The position numbers and the translations under genes were made by a program. The notes below the pieces were generated by a model that was not told the origin of the DNA, did no database searches, and saw only the letters and a program-made list of their open reading frames with translations. Shown here piece by piece: positions 48,801-61,274 of a DNA stretch of 64,000 bases. The stretch spans positions 23,253,158-23,317,157 of the forward strand of contig OV121081.1 of assembly GCA_921293015.1 (NCBI GenBank). Reading direction: 5' to 3'. Every line of letters begins with the position of its first letter. Position 1 is the first letter of the stretch. This stretch comes from Phorcus lineatus (taxonomy: Eukaryota; Mollusca; Gastropoda; Trochida; Trochidae).

Positions 48801-51800
48801 ATTCATTAAAACTAGTTATGATAGTGATGTTTCATTCATTATTTTATTCAATGTGACTTAACACCCATTTTTCACGGACGGAAATTGATGATTAAAACTA
48901 TCAGTTGACTGACAATTATTTAATAATAGGAATTGGAAGTCGCATTAAACAAGGAGACAATTGCAGAAGTATTCCGTGAAAAGCCTCCAAATGTTAAAAT
49001 CTTAGTGACCTTATGAAATCGGTCTCTAAATTTTCATTCCAGACGCCACTTCATGACTTAAATATTGTCGAAGAATTTCCGAAGAATTTCGTTACAATAA
49101 GTTAAGTGCTAATTCAAAGCTTGAGGGCAGTTTAAAAACCATCAGATCTTAAGTTTCGCTTTCCGTTTAATTGTAGCCAAAAGCTTACCAGATTTATGTA
49201 AGTTGCGAAATTTGTATAGAGAGAGAATAGTTAACCAAGTTATAGGCTTGTTTGAAACAGTCAACCTTTTTCTGGTCTGGTTTTGGATGACACGGACCTT
49301 ACTTGTTATTTTATAATGATATGTTACTCGTATTGTGGTTCTGAGGGACAACTGTCTTAATCAAGTTGAACCAAATTGACTCCGGGTATAATGCAGTTTA
49401 TGAATACTTCCAACATATTATTAAAAGGACACAGAATATGTTGAGGGGGTCATATATAAATGTATATGTCAAACTCTTAAATTTAAGTTGTTTTAGTGAT
49501 GGTTGTTGCTGTAAATGACCATGTTAATGCTTATCAAAGTCAACGTCTTTAAATCAATATTTGAGGCCTCGTGGCCCAGGGTACAACAGTATTGAAATAC
49601 AATATTGGCTGTGCGGAATATGATTTAAGAATATAATTTCTGAAGAATATCTAAATTTTCCAAATAAACACACATGTAGTGCTTTGAAAGTTTCTTGAAC
49701 ACATGAAAAAATATATGAGGTTCATTTTGAATAAAGATTTATTTTAGATATGATGTTAGTCATTTCCATACATTTAAATTTGTTGATGACACAAATTATA
49801 AGTTTCTACTATTACGTTAACTAGTTTTTACATTGAAACACATTTAGATGCTCAGTCAGGTACTTGAACACATGACAATACGTCAAGACAAAATATATTG
49901 TTAATGCTTGTCGATGACACTAAAACGTTGTGATAATATTTTAATATAATCATTATAAGCAATATCAATATAATGATAATATAAAACTTGGCAATGTGGC
50001 GCCCACCAATGAAATACTTTTATGAAGAAAACGAAAATAATTTATTCAGTGAAGAAAGGGATTAGGTACAAGTTGTCCAACTTAGATAACCTACTCCAAA
50101 ATTTATATAACATGAAAGATTACTTACATCTTAAGTTATACTTAGTATGAACTACACATTGAATTTATAGATTATAGAAATCGATCATACTAGTTTATGT
50201 TATGCTTATTCCATTTACCATCGACTGGAAATGTCACATTTATGTGTTTATGTTTATTTACATTTCTAACTTTTCATCCATCAAAATACAAAATAATCTT
50301 ATTATTTATTCAAAGGCACGATGGCATACCAATATTTCGTATATACAACGAATGAACAGATAATGCATATCTCCATATTACTAACGATCCGCACTCAGGT
50401 AATCTACCTCGTAAGTTATTTAACAAACATGTACGTATTCAGGTTATAAAGTTGATTCTAAAAGACCGGAAGTATGTTCTGCAATGTTGCACTAAATCCG
50501 CATAACTACTTTATCGGAAACATTAGAATTTTGCTTTTTGCAAAAAGTTTGCAAATCCAATAACAATGTTTACGCTACATTTTTGAAACCGCTTAAATTA
50601 CAAGATTGCTTTAAAACCAATATTCCATCCTTTATTCTCATTTCAGAGTTGAGGTAAATTCAAAAGCTGTACACATTAGTAGTTGAGCCGTTTTCAACTG
50701 TCCATATTTATTCCTTATTGTGCACAGCTTACCTAACTGTTTTATATCTCTAAGCCGACTTGGGCCGTCTTAATTTTCTCATTGTCGATTGCAGGTCAAT
50801 TGAAATGAATAATGATTATTCGATTGCATCGATAGAAAGCTTAAGTGAGTGTCGTTATATGACAAATATTCTCGTCAAGCAATTAAGTTCAGTTATGTAA
50901 TTTGAAATATATAATGAACGTTACCCAAGACATTTGTTCGATTATCAATAACATGAATATTATTCAAGAAGACCTTTTTTAAATTGAACCATTGGTTCTG
51001 TAGCTCATCGGGGTTTTCATATTCCATAACTTGTCTCTGGAAGCAGAATCAGGGTTTTAAAAAATATCAGTTAATTAGCCGCCCCCACTAAGTGGAGGTT
51101 GCTGTCTGTATTGTCAAGTTATCACCGCCGCCGCCGCACAATGTTTTTAGCTTAGCCTTTTTCCTATTAAGGATTTCAGAACTCAGTCAATAAGATAACT
51201 TTTTTTACTTCAACCCGTGGGGATTTGTTTTGACATATTAACATTGAAAGTCAAAGGTCAAGGTTGCGGGTTTTGAAATTATTAAAAAATCCTTTTAAAC
51301 TCGGTAACTTGTTTTGGTGTTATGAGGCTCTTACTTGGTAAATATGAACTATGAAAATACCAAGATGTGAAAAGGGTTTCGCTACAACCAATCAAAGGTC
51401 AAGAGATCATGATTGAAGAATGCTTTTGCGAAAATGTTATATTTAACTATTAACACTTTTAATCATTAAATAATTGTTATACCCAATAAAAAGCGATAAT
51501 AGATTGTAAGACATGGAAGGTCAAATATCAATGTCACGAGATAAGTATAAGTCAGAAATAGCTATTCAAGATCTTATATTAATCATTATAAGATTATATC
51601 ACCTGGGAATTCTTTGGACATGTTCTCGTTCAAGGTCGAAGTTCAAAATCACATATTCTGAAATCCCCCCGAAAAAATGATCAAAATCGTGTGAATTCAC
51701 CCAAACGAAATGTGACGACATCTAATTCTTGACTTCAATACTCAATTTTGGTTTAGGCATATTTAGAAAAATCTGTCCATTCTATTGTGGCTCTGAAGAA

Positions 51801-52200
51801 GAATAGGGGAAGGCGGAACCCTCAGTTTCGGCGCTGCCCTTGCGGTGTACATGTCCTGCAAAGGATCATCTGATTAATCCCATATGACACATATAGTTGG
51901 TACACAGATAAAAGATCTGTGTTGGCCTCGTTATACCCCTTTGCTGTTTTCAGCATTTGCTTTTCGTCTTTTTTTCATATATTCAGGAGATTGAAGATAA
52001 CTTCTTGGTTGTTGGGGAACTTATTTTGGAGCCACAAGTTAACTAGATTTGAAATTTACAATCCGTATTACCTAATAGGTCTGCATAAAAGATCTGTTTT
52101 TAAGAAAGAGAGCATGACAACTTTCGAGTATAACATACAACACGCATGACATATAAAATATATAATAACATTTGATATCGGATCTGTACACCCGATTTAA
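45881..52200. other. Gene-free AT-rich DNA
   Basis: About 6 kb has no supported gene. Overlapping frames at 46490-46760 lack any domain. From about 51070 to 51780 the sequence has the look of an old interspersed repeat (CCG triplets at 51124-51136 and recurring TCAAAGGTCAAG words at 51250 and 51392), but no boundaries can be set. Confidence 0.45.
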
Positions 52201-52216
52201 CCTAGGGGTTTTGAGA

Positions 52217-52328
52217 ACAAATATTTATGGTTGACAAGTTTTTTTATTCTGGGATTTGCGATACAAGAATCTGTATCGAAACCTCGCAAATCTCAGAATA
52301 AAGAAGTTGTCATCCATAAATATTTGTA
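52217..52328. repeat. Fold-back element, 44-bp arms
   Basis: Arms 52217-52260 and 52285-52328 are inverted copies with a handful of mismatches (ACAAATATTTATGG and TTTATTCTGGGATTTGCG blocks). The 24-nt loop itself contains GATAC..GTATC. It directly adjoins the 3' end of the coding-like fossil at 52330-52723. Confidence 0.85.
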
Positions 52329-52329
52329 C

Positions 52330-52723
52330 TTAGTTGTTTCCAACTTCTAAAATGCCACTCAATGATGCTAGGGTTTCTTGCTCCTTGAGATAGATGGAAG
52401 GAATGTGTAGGGCATAGCCACCACGTCATTCTGCAGGACACTGAGTAAAACATCTATCATTTAGAATCTCCATTGGCCAAGGTACCTGTGCCACAAAATC
52501 AACCCTAAAGGAGATTAAAATATTTTTTTAAGGAAGCACCGGTATGCCTTTTTTGAGTCCACAGAGGCACATACTCCTCAATGGGCTTTTGGTCCCACGA
52601 AGAAGATGGAAATAACCATTCATTGTAACTTTCCTTGACTTTACCCCCCTGAGCATCATACAATCGTAACAGGTTTCCTCGAGAAATGATTGTCTGTATA
52701 CGTGCTCGAGGAGGTCTTCCAGG
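52330..52723 (-). pseudogene. Fossil of an unrecognised protein-coding sequence
   Basis: Two open blocks read on the minus strand. The first (52723-52505) reads PGRPPRARIQTIISRGNLLR.. then YDAQGGKVKESYNEWLFPSS and WDQKPIEEYVPLW. The second (52503-52330), shifted by one base after a CTTTAG, reads VDFVAQVPWPMEILNDRCFT, then one in-frame TGA, then GGYALHIPSIYLKEQETLAS and LSGILEVGN before a stop. Both have clear protein-like composition with conserved-looking Trp and Pro. The junction CTCCTTTAG could be a splice acceptor, making these two exons of one gene, or a frameshift. The single internal TGA argues for a pseudogene. I do not recognise the family; a transposon or retrogene is possible. Confidence 0.4.
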
Positions 52724-52729
52724 TCAAGC

Positions 52730-53250
52730 CTGCTTCTAGTATTGCCTCAGCTAGTTTTCTTTTCGGGTCTCCTCCTTTTCAACTCTGTGTGTCCTGTTGG
52801 TATATTTTACTTGTGTTTTTCAGCGTTTATTAACATTCCATGTAGAAAATAATTCGAATTTGTTATCCCTCATATTTCAAAGGAGTGTATATTTACTCTG
52901 GAGTATAAAGATATTGTAGAACAATATCAAAATCAAATAACTCTACATCCCTTTACGTTGCGCATTTGCTTTTTGTCGTCTGTCCTGTCTTATCTCTATA
53001 TAGACGCTTATAAAGTCATTACTTCCTACGTAATCTCTGTTATAAATGAGTCATTATTCACCTTGTGGATAAAATAATACCGTCCTTAGTTTTATCCAAA
53101 CCTATATTACATCAACATTTTACAACTCACTTCTGCAGTGTAAAAGATACATGTATTTGCACAGTTAATTTATATAGAGTCTACTCAAAGCTTACGTAAT
53201 AAAGCAATATTTTTTCTTATCGTCGATGTTAGGTTAAACAAGACAGGTTA
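52730..53250. other. Gene-free DNA
   Basis: A 39-codon minus-strand frame (KLAEAILEAGLTW..) at about 52660-52790 may be another frame of the same fossil. Otherwise nothing was seen. Confidence 0.35.
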
Positions 53251-53259
53251 CATAAATCG

Positions 53260-53292
53260 TATAAAACGGCTGTTCGTCACATCTGGACGTTG
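53260..53292 (+). promoter_or_regulatory. Possible TATA promoter upstream of the cysteine-rich peptide gene
   Basis: TATAAAAC at 53260-53267 in a GC-richer context would place a start site near 53290. A non-coding first exon from there, spliced to the acceptor at 54109, would give an intron of several hundred bases. Donor-like sites (GAG/GTACTA and GGAG/GTGATA) occur near 53455-53470. The link is by position only. Confidence 0.3.
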
Positions 53293-54099
53293 TATATGGT
53301 GTGATAAAATGCTCTTAATAGTCCGCCATGATCTCAGTGAAAACACAGACTATGAAATGAATACAATGGAACGTCGTTAGTTGAGTCATGGAGTTTCTAC
53401 TATCGAATATCGAAATGATCTATAAATGGAAGGATGTATATTCTATTCGTATAGAGGTACTAGAGGAGGTGATATGGAAGCAAATATTTTACTTTAAATC
53501 CTCAGTGCTACAAAGGCTGGGACAGGGGCTTACATATTTTGGAGTGTAGAAGCGCTCTTACCTGTTCGTTGTTTAACTTTAACTTACACGATTACTCATA
53601 AATCTTAAATCTTTATTTAACTGGCTTTACAACCTTAAAAAATAACAACTTTCTTACTAAAATCTATCTGTTAATCTTATTCTTCTATGATGCTATTCGT
53701 GCATTTTCTCCCTTTAAGTCTCCTTTAAGGATAACAAAATTACGCTCACCCGTAGTATTCAGAATGAAATAGTGATATATAGTAACAACCCCTTTCAAGT
53801 CATGTAGAACGTATCACTCGACACTCGTTGCGTTCTTATCAGATTACACCTTCGGGTGTGGCCCTGTCAGTGACCTTTGGCCTCAAATGAATTAAAACAA
53901 TAAGAGTTCCGCAAAGTATCACGTTTAGCCAGTGGCCTTTTACCCTCGTACCCTGGTTGGAGTGAAAAGTGAAACGGTCACTCGACACTACCCCAATGGG
54001 CAGTTCTAAGATTATGAATCGCATTGATTTGCAAATGATAGGTTTGATATGATTTTAATTAGATTGGATAATTGTTGTCATGTTATGACGATACCAACT

Positions 54100-54109
54100 C
54101 TCTTTGCAG
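54100..54109 (+). promoter_or_regulatory. 3' splice site abutting the peptide start codon
   Basis: CTCTCTTTGCAG ends at 54109 and is followed by A-ATG (54111). A pyrimidine tract plus CAG is a strong acceptor, so the 5' UTR is interrupted by an intron and the whole coding region lies in the following exon. Confidence 0.6.
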
Positions 54110-54110
54110 A

Positions 54111-54479
54111 ATGGCGCATCTCCACACCGTGTATTCCCTTGTGCTGCTTGGTCTCTTGTGTGTGGTGAGCAGCTCCGATCTCCTCTACATGCTTCAGGAT
54201 GGGCCCCAAGATGTTCCCGAAGTGAAAGCGCCAGAGGAAGGACAGACTTTCATGCGGCAGTCAAGATCTCCAACTTGCGGATGTTGTGTACAGAGCAGGA
54301 TGACCAACCTCTTCTGCTGTGACTTATGTACGAAAGTAGCTAAGAGATCTAAACCCGATCCTGTTAGGTCGACCCAAGCCATGTACCCACCTGCCCAGAA
54401 AAAGATGTCCAGTAACTGTTTCTGCTGCAAGACCGCCCTAAACCGGAAGTGTTGCCAGAACTGTCGCTACTTCCTGTAG
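54111..54479 (+). CDS. Secreted cysteine-rich peptide precursor (twin CxCC..CCxxC blocks)
   Basis: The 122-residue protein starts at the ATG right after a splice acceptor; the open frame extends further upstream only through non-ATG codons that lie in the intron. Residues 1-21 form a signal peptide (VYSLVLLGLLCVVSSS), followed by an acidic propeptide. RQSR at 49-52 is a furin-type site. The mature part has two six-cysteine blocks: C56, C58, C59, C69, C70, C73 (CxCC-x9-CCxxC) and C103, C105, C106, C114, C115, C118 (CxCC-x7-CCxxC). They are joined by a basic, proline-containing linker with KR at 78-79 and KK at 97-98, so two separate peptides could be released, each with up to three disulfides. 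The C-terminus is aromatic (RYFL). It could be a neuropeptide, an antimicrobial or hepcidin-like metal-binding peptide, or another secreted effector; I do not recognise the family. The internal repeat suggests ancestral duplication. Confidence 0.88.
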   Translation: MAHLHTVYSLVLLGLLCVVSSSDLLYMLQDGPQDVPEVKAPEEGQTFMRQSRSPTCGCCVQSRMTNLFCCDLCTKVAKRSKPDPVRSTQAMYPPAQKKMSSNCFCCKTALNRKCCQNCRYFL

Positions 54480-55353
54480 GGATGAATGCATGTCAGATAT
54501 GTGTTGAGCTGTTGGCGTGCACACTACATTCAGAGTGTAAAGTGTTGATAACTTCAGTAGGATTTAAGTTGTTGTGTTAGAATGATGTAGGGGATAACAC
54601 ATGATACAGTCAAGTTTCTCTTAAGCTGACTTTGGAAGACCTGTTCCAAACTGGAATCCTTGGACTTATAGATTTCGATATCTTGTGACCAAAATATAAA
54701 TATGGTAGTGATTTATGACATAAAATGAAATTAGATTATATGGCCCTCTAATTCTTCTTAAGAACTAGATTGAGAAAAAATATTCACGACTAGCCTTTCG
54801 TTCTTTAATACTTCATCAAATTCATAATATGCTGCACAATGTACGCCTACAGATGTATACGACACAAATCAGTTGCTAATTTCATAACTATTAAAAAGTT
54901 AAGGTATTGGTTTGTGTGCTTCCTATATGGCCTCCGGACAGCTGTAATGAAGTCAGGGCAACAAAGCATGATATTATTGTTAGTAGCTGAGTCTAGAGTT
55001 TGCAGTTGAACTGCCATGCCTCGTTAAGCCATTTCGTATCAGGGACGTCATATGACTTTAGAGTTTAGAACTCGAAACTAACTTTGCGTTTGAATTCATA
55101 AGAACAACATTTAAAAAAGATGAAGTCTTACTATTAACGTTATGAAAAAATTTAAATCCGTACCCGAATTATGAGTTGTTCGGTTGTATAATCTAAATGC
55201 AAGTTGAGAAATGAATATTGTACTTTTATACTTAATCATTTTGTGACCTTTTGGTGTATCCCGAATGTGACATATGACTCCTAAAATCTACATTGTGTTC
55301 AAATATATCTAACATCGTTATGAACCTTCTGTTATTATTAATAGTAGTGTACG

Positions 55354-55359
55354 AATAAA
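55354..55359 (+). terminator. Poly(A) signal of the cysteine-rich peptide gene
   Basis: A canonical AATAAA is followed within 15 nt by a GT-rich stretch (CGTGTGTTGTGTTTTT), the usual downstream element. It would give a 3' UTR of about 880 nt with no intervening gene. Confidence 0.65.
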
Positions 55360-55374
55360 ACTAAACGTTTCGTG

Positions 55375-58300
55375 TGTTGTGTTTTTCAGTTCTCCAGGTA
55401 CATTGCTATGCATTCTGTTTATTTGCATTCATTATTAAAATGATAACGATATAACGATAGCAATCTATACAAGACGTTTACAGACTGAGTAATTACTTCT
55501 TAGTGCTTACTCCCGGCCAACACAGAAAAAGGGTCGATATGTGATAAACATGATATGTGATAGATATGTGGTTATGATACACTAACTTTGAACATGCCAT
55601 TTATCAAACATGTTGAAACACCTTCGAACCTGATATGAAATAATAGAGAAATGTACAAATGTATAGCAATGTGTATGAATTAAAATGTTGTTTATAAGCA
55701 GCTATTCTTAGGTATAACCAAAGGCAAAGATGAAATTGACATCAAACTGAAATACCTTGTGCTGTTGAATTAACATATAAATGTACGTTGTGTATGATTG
55801 ATATTTTTTAATTGACAAATTTGACATTCAAAATATATATGATTAACCGATGTTGTACACTGTTTCAAACTTTAATTTCAGCTTCACTGATATCAGTATT
55901 AACTTGATAGTGTCATAGTGTAAACACACGTCCAAATTTCTTCCAAATTTTCTCATATCGTTAGAAATTCTTTCATATATAGCATATTTTTGTGAACTGT
56001 ACTCAATGTGTAAAATGCAAACGCCTGTTCACTCGACCGATAACGCCTCAGGCATCTTCAACACGTCACCGGTCAGAGAATCACCTTAAATATTCGGCCT
56101 CTTGATATCTTATTAAGCTGTTACCACAATCAGCTCCCTTTGTCCAACATCCAGCATGTGGCATGCAAAACCAGTTCGTAGCAAAATGCTGGGTGTTGTT
56201 CTATAACATGTATGTGCTTAAACACGTAGAGAGGTTCTCTCTTCAGATTCAGATAGACTTGCTTTAGACTTGCTTTATAGATTCGCTAAATAACTCGGTT
56301 AGACTCGGTTTGCCTGTACACCTTCCCTATAGCCAATGTGTAGCTCTGCCTTTGAATCTAAGACCAAAAACATCAGTCTCCAGTCTCTTCTTAAATTCAT
56401 CTTCCCTTGTCTCCGAGGTTTGCACGTCCAAAATAATAAATTATTCTTTTTGAAAATATATAGTTGTATGTAAAAATATCACAACTTATAGGCGGTATGA
56501 TCACGCTTTGGACACATCAATGCCATCTTGTTAGGAACAGTTGTGCAGACTTCTACCATTCTAATGTAAGAATGTGATGCATCTTCCCAGAGGACGTTTG
56601 AGTTACTAAGAGATTAACGATCCACCAATAGCGTTTATTGTGCCAGAACACCCATTGACTAACATATGGCACAGCAAACTATCATCAGACCCATACTGCA
56701 GTTCGATCTCTGTGGAAACTAACTGCAACAATAAAGATTACAATATTATAACCCATCAGTTCTAAGGGAAGATTAAAAGCGAAATATTTTCGAGATGAAA
56801 TAATCATAAGCCTGAAATGTATTGTGCTGTTTAATCAACATCTACGATTCTTATTTTGAAAATTGATACAAATGACATTCATGACATTTATGTATAACAG
56901 AATTTCAAAATTCATTTCAAAGTCAATGTTACAAGTATGTTTTAAAATTTAAAGTTGGCTTCCTGAACTATATACAAAATAGTCACAGGCAATGTGGTCT
57001 GCTTTTGGACTTGTCTGTGGCACCCCTGTTTAGTCATGAATAGAGGGATAGATACCCTTTCATTTACATTTTAGCACATGATGCATGATCCCGAGGGAGC
57101 TTGGAGGATTATGAGAGTTTAATGATCCATCAATAGGTTTACTGCGTCGTAACACTATAAATTGCACATCAGGTCTATTGAACAAAATGCATACTGTCAA
57201 AATGAATAATTGCAGAGACTTCATCTTCATTATTGATAATAAGCTGCGCAGTTACAATATCTGAATGACCAGGCCCTTATTTCCATTTAACTGTGATAAA
57301 GTGTCTTCGGAGACATTCCAGGTTGAAGATTTTTAGTACGTCATTGTCTGTTTATTTGAATTTCATCTGGCTCGAGTATCTAACTTTACAGTTGTGGGGC
57401 AGCTAACATTACAGATCTCTAATTAGATAAATATGCTAAAGAAGACTAAAACAGATCTTTCTTCGGCTATATTTTATTCAAACTTACGTTAGAACTTTGA
57501 GCAGTAGCTAAGATTCAATATGACATAACCTATTAGCTTCTCATAGTTCCGAGAGAAAGTAACGCTATGTAAGTGAGACAATGTGAAGAAGTTAATGTGA
57601 TACTTGATATGTGTTGTGTACAGGTTGTGTTGGGATTCAAACTCAATTTACAATGTTGATCACATAATTATCGAACAGTCCAAATTGAAAATAATTTTTT
57701 TCTATGAAATAATGATTGTATGAAGGCTACCAAAACGTACTATTGGATTAGACAGGAACCTTGAAAGAAAGAGACAGACAGACAGACAGTCTTTCCTCCT
57801 CCGTACGTCGTAAACTTTTCATATGATATACGAGTACCTCTCCTCCAGTACTGTTGTACCCCCTACTTTGTACACTTTGATCTGAGCCGCCTCTTTCGCT
57901 CCACTAACCACTCATCAAAAAATACATTTTCTTTGTAACTTTTTGACGAATTCACCTCAAAACGAAGTTTACATTCATCGCTAGCTTTTCGGAATAACAT
58001 CTTTCTTACAATGAGACTCAAGTTTGTACATTTTGTCTTGACCCATTCTCAATATTTTTGCAATTGGGTGACTTGTTGTCGAGCCCAGTCTTTTTTCAAG
58101 AAACCATTAATGGCATTAAATGTCAAATAAAACATACCAGTATCAGGAATATGGTGGTTAACCCAAACCAAAGCCAGTTGACATATTGATGCCAAATATT
58201 TAAGAATAACATCTGTGTTACACGGAGACTCAAGTTTTCACATATGGTCTTGATCTCCAACCACAACCAACCACAACCAATCATTCAACCTACCACAACC

Positions 58301-61074
58301 ATGTCACACAGCTACCTTCTCGCAAAGTCCGATTGTGAAACGTTACAGTTGGTAAACAATTGTGACATACAAATTTATCTTAGTCTGTTTTGAAAGTGGA
58401 CATAGAAAACTAATTAGATCAAGCTTAAAAGCTACAAATGAAAAGAATTTAAAGAAATCATTTTAATTCAATTACTTATATGTTGCAAAGAATCCACAAT
58501 ATAAATGAAATCGTAAATATATGTCACAACGCGGAATTTGGTCAAAATCACATTTAAGTTGAATAAAATATTTCATTGGAATTTCTAATCATAAAAAGTG
58601 CCATGGCTCTGTAGCTCGTCTGCCTCACTTATGTTTTATGATGAAGACTACAAACATAGTTATTCAGGTGAAACACAACACAACCAACATTGTCAGGTGT
58701 CAGTGCATGAGGCATAGATGACTTACATCTATTTGAGAAAAATTAATCAACATATCGTTTCTTACCTTCCATATGCTGACCAACCTTTACCCCAGCCCCC
58801 TTATTGACCAACCATCCGAAATACACATTAACCAATATGACGCATCTCTCCTTCAGACTACTGAATACACATACGCTATACACAAGGACTACTGAATTTG
58901 CATGGTATCATGTTTCGGGCTGATTCACCTACTGGTGCATCTATGATACCAAGGGGATTATTTCATTGGTTAAATTTTGCTTTTAAAAACATCATGGTTG
59001 ACACGTTTGAGACCAGACAACTAATGATTATTTTTCTACCAACATAAATGTATAAGTAAGAATGCTTCACGTAAGACATAAACCACAAAGTTTTACAGGT
59101 AGTTGTCATCAACCTTACACTCTATACCATAAATCCCTCATTCAAATTTGAACTGGGATTGTACTGATAGGGGGCGAAGGGTATATGTTTCATTATATCT
59201 AACTTTAAATTGCACCCTTACTTTTGCTTATAGAGTAATTAAGCGTTTTGAATTTATAAATGTATCCATTTGCTATTTCTAAAATTGAGCTTCCTAGCAA
59301 TAATGTTTACTGGAGAGTGGGAAAAGAAGGTATGAGGATGAATACGCTGTCATGTCCGTATTGATATGTAACAAAGATGTTATTCGAAGAATTTCGGATT
59401 CCATTACCATCTGGTTTCGGTAAAGGAATTTAAAAAAAAATATTTCAGGAAAATGCCATTCATTCTCTTGTGTGAGCACGGGGCAGTCAATAACCCTAGG
59501 TGCAAGGTAGCACCCGAAGAATTGAATATAAGTTAGACTGTAAAACGTTAAATTTATCATGGTTTGCAAGTAATAGTTTTGGAAACATAGCATTTTCATG
59601 TAATCTTATAATCTGAAGGCAAAGATGAAAATGCAAAACATTTTTAGAGAACAAATATACGCATAATTTTATTTTTTTCCTTGACACAGATAAATAACCA
59701 AACTATCTTGGGATGTCAATAATATGTGCATCGATAGATTTCGTCGCGTGTAATCAAACATAAAACACGGCTACATATTAAGAATAGTTTCGTTGCGGTA
59801 ACAAGTACATGTAGTTTGGATACAGGTAAACTTTCAAATCTTGCGTGAGAACATTAAACCTTGCCTTTTATATTCAGTTATTCGATGAACAATAAGTGAT
59901 TTTAACACCATGAAACGAATGCTTAAAAACCTAATTAGGCCTATGTGAAAAAAATCTTTTTTAACACATAGTCTTATGTTGAATTAAGTATTGAGAATTA
60001 TAATTCTTTGAAATCTTTCTACAACAAATGAAAGAGCTGACATTGCTATGTAGGATACACCATATATACGCATAAAGGGAGAATACTCTTCCATCACATT
60101 ATATGCTTTGGTCTTTCAATGAATTTAAATCGATACGCTGCGCAACATATGAAGGACTAACTCTGGAGCAAGAGCCTTTGTGAAGGGCGACTGTAGAGAA
60201 TTTCAAAATGTTCAATCAAACTCTACATCAGTTTAAAGGAACTGTACCATAGAATCAAAATCAGGATCTAACGAATAGGGAAACAAATATTATCATTTTT
60301 TTAAAACAATACAAGGTTTTCAGAAACAAACACACTTGGATCTTTAAATTACCCTTAATTTAGCGATGTTCACATTAGCCGCTGTGCAAACCCGGATTTT
60401 CGCCGAGTATGCACAGCGGTTTCATGTTTATACTTAGTGCTCTAGTGCATTTTATGTACAGTGTTGACTGAAATTGCAACTGAATGCAATTATTGCACGA
60501 TACAAACCTAACTGTACTAGTAGCTTCATTAAAAACTTGACCATACACCCCATGGTGACTCTAACGAGATTTGGACGACATATGTTTGTACGCTACTAAT
60601 GGCATTCCTTATTTGGATACAATTACTTGAGATGAATGCATCCGCCATGTTGTATGTCCCTCTTTTGCATGCCTTTCTCATGAATTTTTATACTAACCTC
60701 TGTCCTAATACGAGCACCTCTCGGTCCAGAAATGTATAATCCTGATCGGATGCAATCAAAGTTAGTCTGATTCGAAAGTTATCATTTGAAAATATTCAGT
60801 CACTTCCGTATGTTGTCTATTAGGCGCTCGAAGTGACCGTATAGGTCTGTACTTTTATTGTGCTCAGGTACCTATTGATACAGCTGGGCGAACATTAGAT
60901 GTTTGATTACGGCTTACCCACATGTATAGGTTAATATACGATTGGCATTGAAACTTACTAATTATCATTTATTTGTCAGTTTTGGATGAAAATTTGAAAT
61001 GTTTTAATCAAGGCACCTAAGTTCGTACATCGCCATACAATATGATATGAAAGTCACGAAGTGTCTCTTTAAAG
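55375..61074. other. Gene-free DNA with diverged duplications and a MITE 3' end
   Basis: Two pairs of old duplicates are visible. One is a segment near 55745-55775 (GAAATACCTTGTGCTGTTGAATTAACAT-like) repeated near 56810-56840. The other is a segment near 56575-56660 (GATGCAT..GATCCACCAATAG..) repeated near 57080-57160. There is a short GACA microsatellite at 57770-57790 and a 10-bp perfect hairpin CCGCTGTGCA/TGCACAGCGG at 60379-60419. The tail of the TTAA-type MITE (copy D, about 60960-61073) ends GTGTCTC then TTTAAAG. No gene was seen. Confidence 0.45.
60960..61073 (+). mobile_element. 3' end of TTAA-flanked MITE (copy D)
   Basis: This matches the last ~110 bp of the 30467-30935 element in order: the GATGTTTT-like and ACCTAAGTTCGTA.. 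blocks, then ATGAAAGTCACGAAGTGTCTC, ending at TTTAA. It is 5'-truncated or decayed. Confidence 0.6.
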
Positions 61075-61274
61075 TGACACAGAGTATGTTTCAAATTTTT
61101 TCATGTGGATTCAATAAGAGCCTAAATTCCATATGTCCTGAGTTAATTTGAAAGCGCTTCCCCAAACTTGCAAATCTATCTCTCAAATGTCAAAATTTTG
61201 ATATTTTCTTGTTCCTTAAAGATGAAATAGAGCTACAGAATAGTCTAATGTCTCTGTGTTTTTTTTCTGTACAG

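Noticed and set aside
54072..54110. Thirteen-residue upstream extension of the cysteine-rich precursor
   Set aside because: It has no ATG, lies within the polypyrimidine tract and acceptor of an intron, and would bury the signal peptide. The start at 54111 is preferred.
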